Of a stretch of 64,000 nucleotides of DNA, positions 26,891 to 35,426 are shown in pieces. The notes under the pieces are model-generated. The model saw nothing but the letters and a program-made list of their open reading frames with translations, did not search any database and had not been told where the DNA came from. The DNA is from Acidovorax sp. RAC01 (GTDB taxonomy: Bacteria > Pseudomonadota > Gammaproteobacteria > Burkholderiales > Burkholderiaceae_C). Where the stretch lies: NCBI RefSeq assembly GCF_001714725.1, contig NZ_CP016447.1:2619001-2683000 (forward strand), read 5' to 3'. The first letter of the stretch is position 1. The number at the start of each line of letters is the position of its first letter. The position numbers and the translations under genes are program-made.

Positions 26891-28300
26891 TCAGGAGAGC
26901 AAGGCCTGGGCGAATTCGCGGGCGTTGAAGGTTTCCAGGTCTTCCAGCTTCTCGCCCACGCCGATGAAATAGACGGGAATCGGGCGCTCCTGGGCAATGG
27001 CCGCCAGCACGCCGCCCTTGGCGGTGCCGTCGAGCTTGGTCACGATCAGGCCCGTGAGCTGCAGCGCATCGTCAAACGAGCGCACCTGCGCCAGCGCGTT
27101 CTGGCCGGTGTTGCCGTCAATCACCAGCAGCACCTCGTGCGGGGCGGTGGCGTCGGCCTTGGTCACTACGCGCTTGATCTTTTGCAGCTCCTGCATCAGG
27201 TGCAGCTGGGTGGGAAGGCGGCCGGCGGTGTCCACCAGCACCACGTCCTTGCCGCGGGCCTTGCCGGCCGTCACGGCATCAAAGCTCACGGCAGCGGGGT
27301 CGCCGCCCTCCTGGCTGACGATCTCGACGGTGTTGCGGTCGGCCCATACGCCCAGCTGCTCGCGCGCCGCAGCGCGGAAGGTGTCAGCAGCGGCCAGCAG
27401 CACGCCGGCGCCTTCGTCGGCCAGGTGCTTGGTGAGCTTGCCGATGGAGGTCGTCTTGCCCGCACCGTTGACGCCCGCCACCATGATCACGGTGGGCGTG
27501 TGCTGGCCGATGACCAGCGATTTTTCGAGCGGGCGCAGCAGGTCGGCCAGGGCGTCGGCCAGCAGGCCCTTCACGGCGGCCGGGTCGGTAGCCTTGGCCT
27601 CCTTGACGCGGCGCTTGAGGTCCTCCAGCAGGTGCGTGGTCGCCTTTACGCCGGTGTCGGCCATCAGCAGGGCTTCTTCCAGCTCTTCGTACAGCGCATC
27701 GTCGATCCTGGTGCCGGTGAACACCGTGGTGATGCTGGTGCCGGTCTTGCGCAGGCCGGATTTGAGGCGGTCGAGCCAGCCCTTGCGTTCGGCGGGGACG
27801 GACGCTGGCACCGGCGCGGAGGCTTGCACGGTGGCTGGTGCGGCAACCGGTGCAGCCACTGAACCCGCCGATGGCATCGGGGTGGGTGAGGGCGCGGCCA
27901 GGGGTGCAGGCGCGGGGGCGGCCGGCAGGGCCGCGGGGCTTGCGGCGGGTGCAGCAGGAGCGGGCACATCGGCGACAACCGGCGGTGCTGCCGTGGGCGC
28001 AGGCGCCGCTTCGGGAGCGCGTGAGCCAAACGGATTGCGCAACCAGCCAAAGCCCGGCACGGCCGCGATGCCCGATGCAACTGCCGAGGTGGCTGCCACG
28101 GCTTCCGGCGCGGGCGCCGTGATCGCAGGGGCGGCTGCAGGTGCAGGTGCGGGTGCAGGTGCCGGGGGCACTGCGGCACTGGCCGGTTCGGGGGCAGGCA
28201 GGGGTGCAGGCGCGGCGGCGGGTGAGGGCGGCTGCGCCGCGGACGGCTCAGGAGACTCGGTGGGCGCGGGGGCAGGCTTTTTCTTGAAAAAACTGAACAT
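26891..28300 (-). CDS. ftsY: Signal recognition particle receptor FtsY
   Basis: The 469-residue protein has an Ala/Pro-rich acidic-poor linker over residues 10-165 and the conserved NG domain after it: a four-helix N domain, then the GTPase motifs GVNGAGKTTS, DTFRAAAREQL, DTAGRLP and TKLDGTAKGG. FtsY docks SRP-ribosome complexes at the inner membrane. The amino-terminal MFSFFKKKPAPAP start is characteristic. It diverges from the M16 peptidase genes with 28 bp between starts, the conserved arrangement in Burkholderiales. Confidence 0.96.
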   Translation of the reverse strand: MFSFFKKKPAPAPTESPEPSAAQPPSPAAAPAPLPAPEPASAAVPPAPAPAPAPAAAPAITAPAPEAVAATSAVASGIAAVPGFGWLRNPFGSRAPEAAPAPTAAPPVVADVPAPAAPAASPAALPAAPAPAPLAAPSPTPMPSAGSVAAPVAAPATVQASAPVPASVPAERKGWLDRLKSGLRKTGTSITTVFTGTRIDDALYEELEEALLMADTGVKATTHLLEDLKRRVKEAKATDPAAVKGLLADALADLLRPLEKSLVIGQHTPTVIMVAGVNGAGKTTSIGKLTKHLADEGAGVLLAAADTFRAAAREQLGVWADRNTVEIVSQEGGDPAAVSFDAVTAGKARGKDVVLVDTAGRLPTQLHLMQELQKIKRVVTKADATAPHEVLLVIDGNTGQNALAQVRSFDDALQLTGLIVTKLDGTAKGGVLAAIAQERPIPVYFIGVGEKLEDLETFNAREFAQALLS

Positions 28301-28328
28301 TGGCGGGTTCTTAGAATCAGTGCATTCT

Positions 28329-29762
28329 ATGAAACGCGCTTTCACCCTATTGGCCCTCGCGGCCAGCCTCTGTGCCGGAGCCGCCCTGGCGGACACCACC
28401 CCGGTCTCCCAACCCAACCCATCCGCGCCGGCCACGGCCTCCGGTGCGCAGCAGTTCACGCTGAAAAACGGCATGCAGCTCATCGTGCAGCCTGACCACC
28501 GGGCCCCCACCGCGGTGCACATGCTGTGGGTGCGCGTGGGCTCCATGGACGAGGTGGACGGCACCACGGGCGTGGCCCATGTGCTGGAGCACATGATGTT
28601 CAAGGGCTCCAAAACCGTGAAGCCTGGCGATTTCTCGCGGCAGGTGGCTGCACTGGGCGGGCGCGAAAACGCCTTCACCAGCCGCGACTACACCGGGTAC
28701 TTCCAGCAGATCCCCTCGCACCGCCTGGAAGACGTGATGCGGCTGGAGGCCGACCGGTTTGCCAACAACCAGTGGCCCGACGAAGAGTTCAAGAAAGAGA
28801 TCGAGGTGGTGAAGGAAGAGCGCCGCCTGCGCACCGAAGACCAGCCCCGCGCCCTGCTGGCCGAGCAGCTGTTTGCCACCACCTTCATCGCATCGCCCTA
28901 CCGCCGGCCCATCGTGGGCTGGATGAGCGACCTCGATGCCATGACGCCCGAAGACGTGCGCGCGTTTCACCGCCAGTGGTATGCGCCTGCCAATGCCGCC
29001 GTGGTGGTGGCGGGCGATGTGGATGTGAAGAAGGTGCGCGCCCTGGCCGAGAAGTACTACGGCAGCCTGCCTGCCCGCGCCGTACCCGCCCGCAAGCCCC
29101 GCACCGAGCCCGAGCAGCGCGGCCTGCGCCGCATTGCCGTCAAGGCCCCGGCCGAGCAGTCCTACGTGGCGCTGGCGTTTCGCACACCGGGCCTGGAGCG
29201 CGTGGAAAACCTGGACGCGAACGACCGCGACGCGCTGGCCCTGATGGTGCTGGCCGCCGTGTTCAGCGGCTACGACGGCGCCCGGCTGGACCGCGCGCTC
29301 ACGCAGGGTGACAACCGCGTGGCCGACACGGTGAGCAGCGGCGCCATGGTCACCGGCCGCGGCCCCAGCCTGTTCATGCTGACGGGCGTGCCTGCGCAGG
29401 GCAAGACCGCCGCGCAGGTCGAAGAAGCCCTGCGCGCCGAAGTCGCCCGCGTGGCCCAGGGCGGCGTGAGCGAGGCCGAACTCAACCGCGTCAAGACCCA
29501 GTGGATTGCATCCACCGTGTACGAGCGTGACTCGGTGATGAACCAGGCGCAGGAACTGGGCGGCAATTGGGCGCAGGGCTTTCCGCTGGATGCCAACGAA
29601 AAACTGCTGGCCCTGCTGCGCACCGTGACGCCCGCCGAGGTGCAGGCCGTGGCCGCCAGATATTTTGGGGACGACCAGCTCACGGCCGCCACGCTGCTGC
29701 CGCAGCCGCTGGATGCCCCGCGCGCCCGCCCCACGCTGCCACCCGGCACCGCCATCCGTTGA
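28329..29762 (+). CDS. M16-family zinc metallopeptidase, catalytic subunit
   Basis: A 477-residue periplasmic protein with a cleavable signal (KRAFTLLALAASLCAGAALA). The inverted zinc motif HxxEH is intact: HVLEH at residues 84-88, with the third ligand Glu about 75 residues downstream in EIEVVKEERR. The two halves match the M16B (PqqL/mitochondrial processing peptidase) layout. It is the zinc subunit of a probable heterodimer with the next gene, which lacks the motif. The substrate is unknown; periplasmic peptide clearance is likely. Confidence 0.92.
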   Translation: MKRAFTLLALAASLCAGAALADTTPVSQPNPSAPATASGAQQFTLKNGMQLIVQPDHRAPTAVHMLWVRVGSMDEVDGTTGVAHVLEHMMFKGSKTVKPGDFSRQVAALGGRENAFTSRDYTGYFQQIPSHRLEDVMRLEADRFANNQWPDEEFKKEIEVVKEERRLRTEDQPRALLAEQLFATTFIASPYRRPIVGWMSDLDAMTPEDVRAFHRQWYAPANAAVVVAGDVDVKKVRALAEKYYGSLPARAVPARKPRTEPEQRGLRRIAVKAPAEQSYVALAFRTPGLERVENLDANDRDALALMVLAAVFSGYDGARLDRALTQGDNRVADTVSSGAMVTGRGPSLFMLTGVPAQGKTAAQVEEALRAEVARVAQGGVSEAELNRVKTQWIASTVYERDSVMNQAQELGGNWAQGFPLDANEKLLALLRTVTPAEVQAVAARYFGDDQLTAATLLPQPLDAPRARPTLPPGTAIR

Positions 29763-29783
29763 ACGCGCCAGCCGCCACCGCAC

Positions 29784-29845
29784 ATGATTACTATCAAAAA
29801 AGTAGCATCTAAGGCAATACTAGCAAGCGCTACGACCATTTTTTA
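29784..29845 (+). repeat. Interspersed repeat copy 4, forming the signal peptide of the M16 partner
   Basis: ATTACTATCAAAAAAGTAGC, GGCAATACTAGCAAGCGCTA and a T-run. It begins at the start codon and aligns in frame, without gaps, with the copy inside sco. Confidence 0.7.
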
Positions 29846-31130
29846 TGCCAATTCGGCCTGGGCGCTGCTGCCCATCCAGCACTGGACAGAGCCCAACGGC
29901 GCCAAGGTGTGGCTGGTCGAAAGCCCGGTCATCCCCATGGTGGATGTGCAGATCGACTTTGACGCTGGCAGCCGCCGCGACCCTGCGGGCCAGGCCGGCC
30001 TGGCCAGCGCCGTGGCCAACATGGCATCCAAGGGCGTGAAGGCGGCGGGCGCCGAGCCGGCGCTGGACGAAAACGCGCTGGGCGAAGCCTGGGCCGACCT
30101 GGGTGCCAGCTTTGAGGCCAGCGCCGACAACGACGCGCTGCACTATTCGCTGCGCTCGCTGACCGACCCGCCCCTGCTGGACAAGGCATCCCGGCTGGCC
30201 GCCCGCCAGATCGGCGAGCCCAGCTGGCCTGCCGACGTGTGGCCGCGCGACCGCGCCCGCTGGATCGCCAGCCTGAAAGAAGCCAACACCCGCCCGGCCA
30301 CCGTGGCAGCGCACGCCTTTGCGGCCGCTGTGTACGGCAGCCACCCCTATGGCACCCGCGCCACCGAAGACACGCTGATGCGCATCCAGGTGGCTGACAT
30401 GCAGGCGTTTCATACCCAGCTGGTGGCCAGTTGCCGGGCCAAGGTCAGCATCGTGGGTGCGGTGTCGCGCGCGCAGGCGCAGACGCTGGTGGCCACGCTG
30501 CTGTCGCGCCTGCCAGCTAGCACGGGCTGCGCACCGCTGCCCCCTGTGGGCGAAATCGCCGCGCTCACCGCGCCGGTAGAGCAGAACATCCCGTTCGCCT
30601 CGGCCCAGGCCCATGTGCTGATCGGCCAGCCCGGCTTTGCCCGCCGTGACCCGGACTTTCTGGCGCTGCTGGTGGGCAACCACATCCTGGGCGGCGGCGG
30701 CTTCGTGTCGCGGCTGACCAGCGAGGTGCGCGAAAAGCGCGGCCTGAGCTACAGCGTGTACAGCTACTTCGCGGGCGGCCTGCACGCAGGCGCGTTCACC
30801 GTGGGCCTGCAGACGCGGCCCGACCAGGCGGCCCAGGCCGTGCAGGTCTCGCGCGACGTGATCAGCCGCTACGTGGCCGAAGGCCCCACCGAGGCCGAGC
30901 TGCGCGCTGCCAAGGACAACCTCATCGGCGGGTTTGCCCTGCGCATCGACAGCAACAAGAAGCTGCTGGGCAACGTGGCCAACATTGCCTGGAACGACCT
31001 GCCGCTGAACTACCTGGACGAGTGGACGAAGAAGGTGGAGGCACTGACCGTGGCCGACGTGCGTGCCGCCATGGCCAGGAAGCTGCAGCCCGAGCGCATG
31101 GTGACCGTGGTGGTGGGGGGCAAGCCATGA
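29784..31130 (+). CDS. M16-family peptidase-like protein, non-zinc (R/Y) subunit
   Basis: The 448-residue homologue of its upstream neighbour lacks HxxEH: the aligned segment reads ASAVANMASKG. It keeps the R/Y-type substrate-binding element REKRGLSYSVYSYF near residue 315, as in non-catalytic partners of M16B heterodimers. The first 27 residues are a signal peptide (MITIKKVASKAILASA...AWA) encoded by a copy of the interspersed repeat. It lies 21 bp after the zinc subunit, and its stop overlaps rsmD by 4 nt. Confidence 0.9.
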   Translation: MITIKKVASKAILASATTIFYANSAWALLPIQHWTEPNGAKVWLVESPVIPMVDVQIDFDAGSRRDPAGQAGLASAVANMASKGVKAAGAEPALDENALGEAWADLGASFEASADNDALHYSLRSLTDPPLLDKASRLAARQIGEPSWPADVWPRDRARWIASLKEANTRPATVAAHAFAAAVYGSHPYGTRATEDTLMRIQVADMQAFHTQLVASCRAKVSIVGAVSRAQAQTLVATLLSRLPASTGCAPLPPVGEIAALTAPVEQNIPFASAQAHVLIGQPGFARRDPDFLALLVGNHILGGGGFVSRLTSEVREKRGLSYSVYSYFAGGLHAGAFTVGLQTRPDQAAQAVQVSRDVISRYVAEGPTEAELRAAKDNLIGGFALRIDSNKKLLGNVANIAWNDLPLNYLDEWTKKVEALTVADVRAAMARKLQPERMVTVVVGGKP

Positions 31131-31846
31131 GCCGCTCCACCCTGCGCGTGAGCGCCATCAACGCCGAGATCCGCAAGGCACAGACGGCGGCGCCCGCCAT
31201 CCCCGCCACGAAAGCCAGCGCAAAGGCTGCTGCCCGTGAAAAAGCGGCCGCAGCCGCTGCCGCCGCACCCAAGGGCGCCGGCGAGATCCGCATCATTGGC
31301 GGGCTGTGGAAGCGCACGCGCCTGCAGGTGGCTAGCCGCCCCGGCCTGCGCCCCACGCCCGACCGCGTGCGCGAGACGCTCTTCAACTGGCTGGGCCAGG
31401 ACCTGTCTGGCTGGCGCTGCCTTGACGCCTTTGCTGGCACCGGCGCGCTGGGGCTGGAGGCCGCGTCGCGCGGCGCCGCCGCCGTGCAGCTGGTGGAAAA
31501 CGACGCCGCGCTGGTGGCGCAATTGCACAAGCTGCAGCAGCGGCTGGAGGCCACCGCCGTGCGCGTGCAGCGTGGCGACGGCGTGGCCGCCCTCGGGCAG
31601 GCCGCGCCCGGCAGCCTTGACCTGGTGCTGCTGGACCCGCCGTTCGACAGCGAGCTGTTCGAGCCCGCGCTCAAGGCCGCTGCGGGTGCCGTGGCGGCCG
31701 GTGGATTCATCTACCTGGAGGCCCCCGCCGCCTGGACCGATGAGCGCCTGGCGCCGCTGGGCCTGGCGCTGTACCGGCACCTCAAGGCCGGTGCGGTGCA
31801 CGCCCACCTGCTGCGCCCGCTGGGTGCCGGGGCTGCGCCCGCCTGA
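31127..31846 (+). CDS. rsmD: 16S rRNA (guanine-966-N2)-methyltransferase RsmD
   Basis: The 239-residue enzyme has the family start of its core in RIIGGLWKRTRLQV, then RPTPDRVRETLFNWL, the S-adenosylmethionine motif DAFAGTGALGLEAASRG and the catalytic LLDPPF. It methylates G966 of 16S rRNA during 30S assembly. An Ala-rich extension of about 50 residues precedes the core. The start codon overlaps the upstream peptidase stop by 4 nt (ATGA). Confidence 0.94.
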   Translation: MSRSTLRVSAINAEIRKAQTAAPAIPATKASAKAAAREKAAAAAAAAPKGAGEIRIIGGLWKRTRLQVASRPGLRPTPDRVRETLFNWLGQDLSGWRCLDAFAGTGALGLEAASRGAAAVQLVENDAALVAQLHKLQQRLEATAVRVQRGDGVAALGQAAPGSLDLVLLDPPFDSELFEPALKAAAGAVAAGGFIYLEAPAAWTDERLAPLGLALYRHLKAGAVHAHLLRPLGAGAAPA

Positions 31847-32068
31847 CATCGGCAGCGCTTGGGGCTGCGGGCGGACAGGCGTTTTTGCCCCTCAGCCAGC
31901 GCCCGGCTTCGTGCTCTGTGCGCGCGCACGGCGCGCCGTTGGCCCTTGTCCCACGGGACGGCCATGCGCCCGTTTCGTGTTGCACCGCACTGCATAATGC
32001 GCGCACGCAGCCCGGTTGGCTCTGTCCCCGGTGCCAACGACCATTCGCCATCGAGGAGACCACCAGCC

Positions 32069-32572
32069 ATGGCCCAGAACGTGATTGCCGTGTACCCCGG
32101 CACTTTCGACCCCATCACCCTGGGACACGAAGACGTGGTGCGCCGTGCCACGCAGCTTTTCGAGCATGTGATCGTGGCCGTGGCGGCCGGGCATCACAAA
32201 AAAACCCTGTTCTCGCTGGAAGAACGCATCGACATGGTCCGCGAGGCCGTCAAGCCCTACCCGCAGGTGCAGGTGGAGTCCTTCTCGGGCCTGCTGCGCG
32301 ACTTTGTGGTGGCCCGCGGCGGCAAGGCCATGGTGCGCGGCCTGCGCGCCGTGACCGACTTCGACTACGAGTTCCAGCTGGCGGGCATGAACCGCAGCCT
32401 GATGCCGCAGGTGGAAACCGTGTTCCTCACGCCCAGCGACAAATACCAGTTCATTAGCAGCACCTTTGTGCGCGAGATCGCCGTGCTGGGCGGCGAAGTG
32501 CACAAGTTCGTCTCGCCCTCCGTGCAGGAGCGGCTGGCGGTGAAGGTGCGCAGCATGTCGCCACCGGGCTGA
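32069..32572 (+). CDS. coaD: Phosphopantetheine adenylyltransferase CoaD
   Basis: A 167-residue nucleotidyltransferase. It has the start VIAVYPGTFDPITLGHEDV with the TxGH motif, RGLRAVTDFDYEFQL and the C-terminal ISSTFVRE motif. It transfers AMP from ATP to 4'-phosphopantetheine in coenzyme A synthesis. GAGGAG lies nine bases before the ATG. The 220-bp gap to rsmD contains no gene. Confidence 0.96.
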   Translation: MAQNVIAVYPGTFDPITLGHEDVVRRATQLFEHVIVAVAAGHHKKTLFSLEERIDMVREAVKPYPQVQVESFSGLLRDFVVARGGKAMVRGLRAVTDFDYEFQLAGMNRSLMPQVETVFLTPSDKYQFISSTFVREIAVLGGEVHKFVSPSVQERLAVKVRSMSPPG

Positions 32573-32647
32573 GCTGCGGCGGCCACGCCGCGCACCCGGC
32601 GGGCCTGCCGATGCCGCAGGACGGCGCCGGGAACGCAGATTTAAGAT

Positions 32648-32706
32648 AAAAATGGCCGCCAGGGCTCGTATTAATTGATCTAATAGCTATTTATTTAATA
32701 GCGTTC
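32648..32706 (-). repeat. Interspersed AT-rich repeat, copy 5
   Basis: Read leftwards: GCTATTAAATAAATAGC, then ACGAGCCCTGGCGGCC. It is in the gap between coaD and the convergent lysR gene; a second tail-like GGCGGTTTGACC on the plus side follows it. Confidence 0.6.
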
Positions 32707-32757
32707 TGGCGGTTTGACCGGGCGCTGCGTCCGCCAGCTCGCGAACTGGCTGTGCCC

Positions 32758-33699
32758 TCACGGCAGCGCCGCCAGCCGGCCTGCCACGGCCTGTGCTTCG
32801 TCCTTCAGGGCCTGCAGCAGCGGCGCGGCCTCGGGCAGGGCAGGGCGGTACTGCGGCCACAGGGCCGTCACGCAAAACGGGATCGAAAACGCCAGCCGCC
32901 GCAGCACCAGCCGCTCGCTGGCGCATGCCAGCGCGGTCAGCGGGTTGACGATGGCCACGCCCAGCCCATGCGCCACCATGGCACACACCGCAGCGGCGCT
33001 GTGCGTCTCCACCCGCAGGGTGCGTGCTACGCCTCCCTCGGCAAAGCGCGCGTCGATCAGGCGGCGGTAGGGGTCGTCGGCCGAGAGGCTCACAAACGGC
33101 TCGCCGGCAAAGTCGTGCAGCTGCAGCACGGGCCGTTGCGCCAGGCGGTGCCCGGCGGGCAACACGGCCACCTCATCGAGCGTGAGCAGCACTTCGCCCC
33201 CCGTGCCGGGCGGGGCGGCCGTCTGCTCGCACAAGCCCAGGTCAAAGCGCTGGGCGCTCATCCATTCTTCGAGCAGCGGCGACTCCTGCGGCGTGACCGA
33301 CAGGCGCGTGAGCGGCCGCGCCTGCAGCAGCCGCGCCGCGGCACCGGGCAGCAGGGCATGCGCCAGCGCTGGCAGGCACAGCACCGACAACTGCACGGCA
33401 TCGGGCCGGCCCAGCGCCACCGCGCGCTCCACCACGCGCTCCAGCCCCTGCCACGAGCGCTGCACCTCGTCCCAAAGCGCCAGCGCCCGCGCGTTGGGCC
33501 GCAGCCGCCCCTGGCTGCGTTCAAACAGGGCGTAGCCCAGCAGCGTTTCCAGCCGCGCCAGTTCGCGGCTCACGGTGGGCTGCGAGCTGTGCAGCAGCTC
33601 GGCGGCCCCGGTGGCGCTGCCTGCGGCCATCACGGCGCGAAAGACTTCGATGTGGCGGTGGGAGATACGCTGGGCGGGGCCGCTGTCGGGCAGGTTCAT
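32758..33699 (-). CDS. lysR: LysR-type regulator, probable activator of lysA
   Basis: A 313-residue LysR-family protein with the DNA-binding part RHIEVFRAVMAAGSATGAAELL and SSQPTVSRELARLE. The start ATG at 33697-33699 lies 112 bp from the divergent lysA start, the same arrangement as the founding lysR-lysA pair of enterobacteria, where LysR activates lysA in response to diaminopimelate. A perfect ATCCA-N7-TGGAT palindrome lies in the shared control region. Assignment to true LysR rests on this context. Confidence 0.75.
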   Translation of the reverse strand: MNLPDSGPAQRISHRHIEVFRAVMAAGSATGAAELLHSSQPTVSRELARLETLLGYALFERSQGRLRPNARALALWDEVQRSWQGLERVVERAVALGRPDAVQLSVLCLPALAHALLPGAAARLLQARPLTRLSVTPQESPLLEEWMSAQRFDLGLCEQTAAPPGTGGEVLLTLDEVAVLPAGHRLAQRPVLQLHDFAGEPFVSLSADDPYRRLIDARFAEGGVARTLRVETHSAAAVCAMVAHGLGVAIVNPLTALACASERLVLRRLAFSIPFCVTALWPQYRPALPEAAPLLQALKDEAQAVAGRLAALP

Positions 33700-33710
33700 G
33701 GCCAAAGCAT

Positions 33711-33727
33711 ATCCAGATTGAATGGAT
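33711..33727. promoter_or_regulatory. LysR-type operator between lysR and lysA
   Basis: ATCCA (33711-33715), seven bases, TGGAT (33723-33727) form a perfect palindrome of the T-N11-A class, 12 bp upstream of the lysR start and about 85 bp upstream of lysA, a typical site for LysR-type autoregulation and activation. Confidence 0.55.
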
Positions 33728-33811
33728 GGTCTGCAAAGAGGTATTGGACTGAATGAGCCTTTGCCGCGATGATGGCCGCTGTTCTTGTCCTGCCTTGCCG
33801 GAGTTTTGCGC

Positions 33812-35074
33812 ATGTCCAACCCCTTCTCGCCCTCCCAGCTGTGGGCCCTGGCCGACCAGTTTGGCACCCCGCTGTGGGTGTACGACGCGGCCACCATCCG
33901 CCAGCGCATCGCGCAGGTGTCCAACTTCGAGACCATCCGCTTTGCACAGAAGGCGTGTTCCAACATTCACATCCTGAAGCTCATGCGCGAGCAGGGCGTG
34001 AAGGTCGATGCGGTGTCCCGTGGCGAGATCCTGCGCGCGCTGGCCGCGGGCTTTGCGCCCGGCTGGGACGCTGACGGCGCCTCGGAAATTGTCTTCACGG
34101 CCGACCTGTTCGATGCCGCCACCCTGGAGTTCGTGGTGGACCAGCGCGTGCCGGTCAACGCCGGTTCCATCGACATGCTGCACCAGCTGGGCGCCCGCTC
34201 GCCCGGCCATGCGGTGTGGCTGCGCATCAACCCCGGCTTTGGTCACGGGCACAGCAACAAGACCAACACGGGCGGCGAGCACAGCAAGCACGGCATCTGG
34301 CACACCGACCTGCCCGCTGCGCTGGCGGCGATTGCGCAACACCGCCTCAAGCTCGTGGGCTTGCACATGCACATCGGATCGGGCGTGGACTACAGCCACC
34401 TTGCCGAGGTGTGTGGCGCCATGGTCAGCCTGGTCAAGACCACCCACGCGGCCGGGCACGACCTGCACGCCATTTCTGCCGGCGGCGGGCTGTCCATTCC
34501 GTACCGCGCGGGTGATCCGGTGGTGGACACGCAGCACTACCACGGCCTGTGGGACGCCGCGCGCCAGCAGGCCGAGGCGGTGGTGGGCCACAAGCTGGGC
34601 CTGGAGATCGAGCCCGGCCGCTACCTGGTGGCCGAATCCGGCGTGTTGCTGGGCGAGGTGCGCGCCACCAAGAACGCGGGCAGCAACCACTTCGTGCTGC
34701 TCGATACCGGCTTCAACGAGCTGATGCGCCCGTCGATGTACGGCAGCTACCACGCCATGAGCGTGCTGCGCCGCGATGGCGCCACGGCCCCCACGCACTC
34801 CATGCACCCCACGGTGGTGGCCGGCCCGCTGTGCGAGTCGGGCGACGTGTTCACGCAGGGCGACGGCGGCGTGGTGCTGCCGCGCGAACTGCCTGCCGCG
34901 CAGGTGGGCGACCTGCTGGTGATCCACGACACCGGTGCGTATGGCGCGTCCATGTCATCGAACTACAACACGCGCCCGCTGATTGCCGAGGTGATGGTCG
35001 ATGGCGGCCAGCACCGCCTCATCCGCCGCCGTCAGACGGTGGACGAACTGCTGGCGCTGGAGCTGGGCCTGTAA
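33812..35074 (+). CDS. lysA: Diaminopimelate decarboxylase LysA
   Basis: The 420-residue PLP enzyme of fold type III carries the Schiff-base Lys in FAQKACSN (residue 47), the phosphate-binding glycine stretch SAGGGLSIPYR, the EPGRYLVAESG segment and the second-domain catalytic Cys in GPLCESGDVF. It decarboxylates meso-diaminopimelate to lysine, the last step of lysine synthesis. The ATG at 33812 fits the family start. Regulation by the divergent LysR is likely. Confidence 0.95.
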   Translation: MSNPFSPSQLWALADQFGTPLWVYDAATIRQRIAQVSNFETIRFAQKACSNIHILKLMREQGVKVDAVSRGEILRALAAGFAPGWDADGASEIVFTADLFDAATLEFVVDQRVPVNAGSIDMLHQLGARSPGHAVWLRINPGFGHGHSNKTNTGGEHSKHGIWHTDLPAALAAIAQHRLKLVGLHMHIGSGVDYSHLAEVCGAMVSLVKTTHAAGHDLHAISAGGGLSIPYRAGDPVVDTQHYHGLWDAARQQAEAVVGHKLGLEIEPGRYLVAESGVLLGEVRATKNAGSNHFVLLDTGFNELMRPSMYGSYHAMSVLRRDGATAPTHSMHPTVVAGPLCESGDVFTQGDGGVVLPRELPAAQVGDLLVIHDTGAYGASMSSNYNTRPLIAEVMVDGGQHRLIRRRQTVDELLALELGL

Positions 35075-35217
35075 GGCGCAGGCGGGGCACGGCAAATATG
35101 CAGGTGGAGCAGTAGGCACGGGACTACGGCCAGGCGCAGCACCGGCGCACAGGGAGCCCGAGGGCGGGGCCCTAAGGTGGAGACACCTTTTCCCACCACC
35201 CTTTTCAGGAGATCTCC

Positions 35218-35292
35218 ATGCCCATCATTGCCTGGTTGCTCGGCGTCCCGCTGTCGGTTGTGTTGCTGCTCATGCTGTTTGGCGTGTTCTGA
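35218..35292 (+). CDS. 24-residue hydrophobic membrane peptide
   Basis: A short frame with a strong ribosome site (AGGAGATCTCC before the ATG). The product is a single hydrophobic helix, starting MPIIAWLLGVP and ending LFGVF, with no charged residue. It is followed 71 bp later by a strong terminator. The good ribosome site, the Val/Leu/Ile codon pattern and the terminator argue for a real gene. I do not recognise an assigned function; it could stabilise a membrane complex, like other one-helix peptides. Confidence 0.6.
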   Translation: MPIIAWLLGVPLSVVLLLMLFGVF

Positions 35293-35363
35293 CACGAACG
35301 GACCCTGCCTGTGCAGGCCGGCCCTGCAGCCGCAAGGCAGGCAGTCCGGTACCCCGCACACCC

Positions 35364-35400
35364 AAAAGCCGCTGACTCCAGGCTGGAGCAGCGGCTTTTT
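35364..35400. terminator. Bidirectional terminator between the 24-aa peptide gene and gpsA
   Basis: AAAAGCCGCTG, inner stem CTCCA/TGGAG, then CAGCGGCTTTTT. A-run and T-run on opposite sides permit termination from both sides; gpsA ends 26 bp to the right. Confidence 0.88.
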
Positions 35401-35426
35401 GACGTTCGGTGCGGGTCTGCGCGCGT

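Noticed and set aside
26997..28328. Extension of the first M16 peptidase frame about 1.3 kb upstream
   Set aside because: The upstream part is the antisense of ftsY. The signal peptide starting at 28329 marks the real start.
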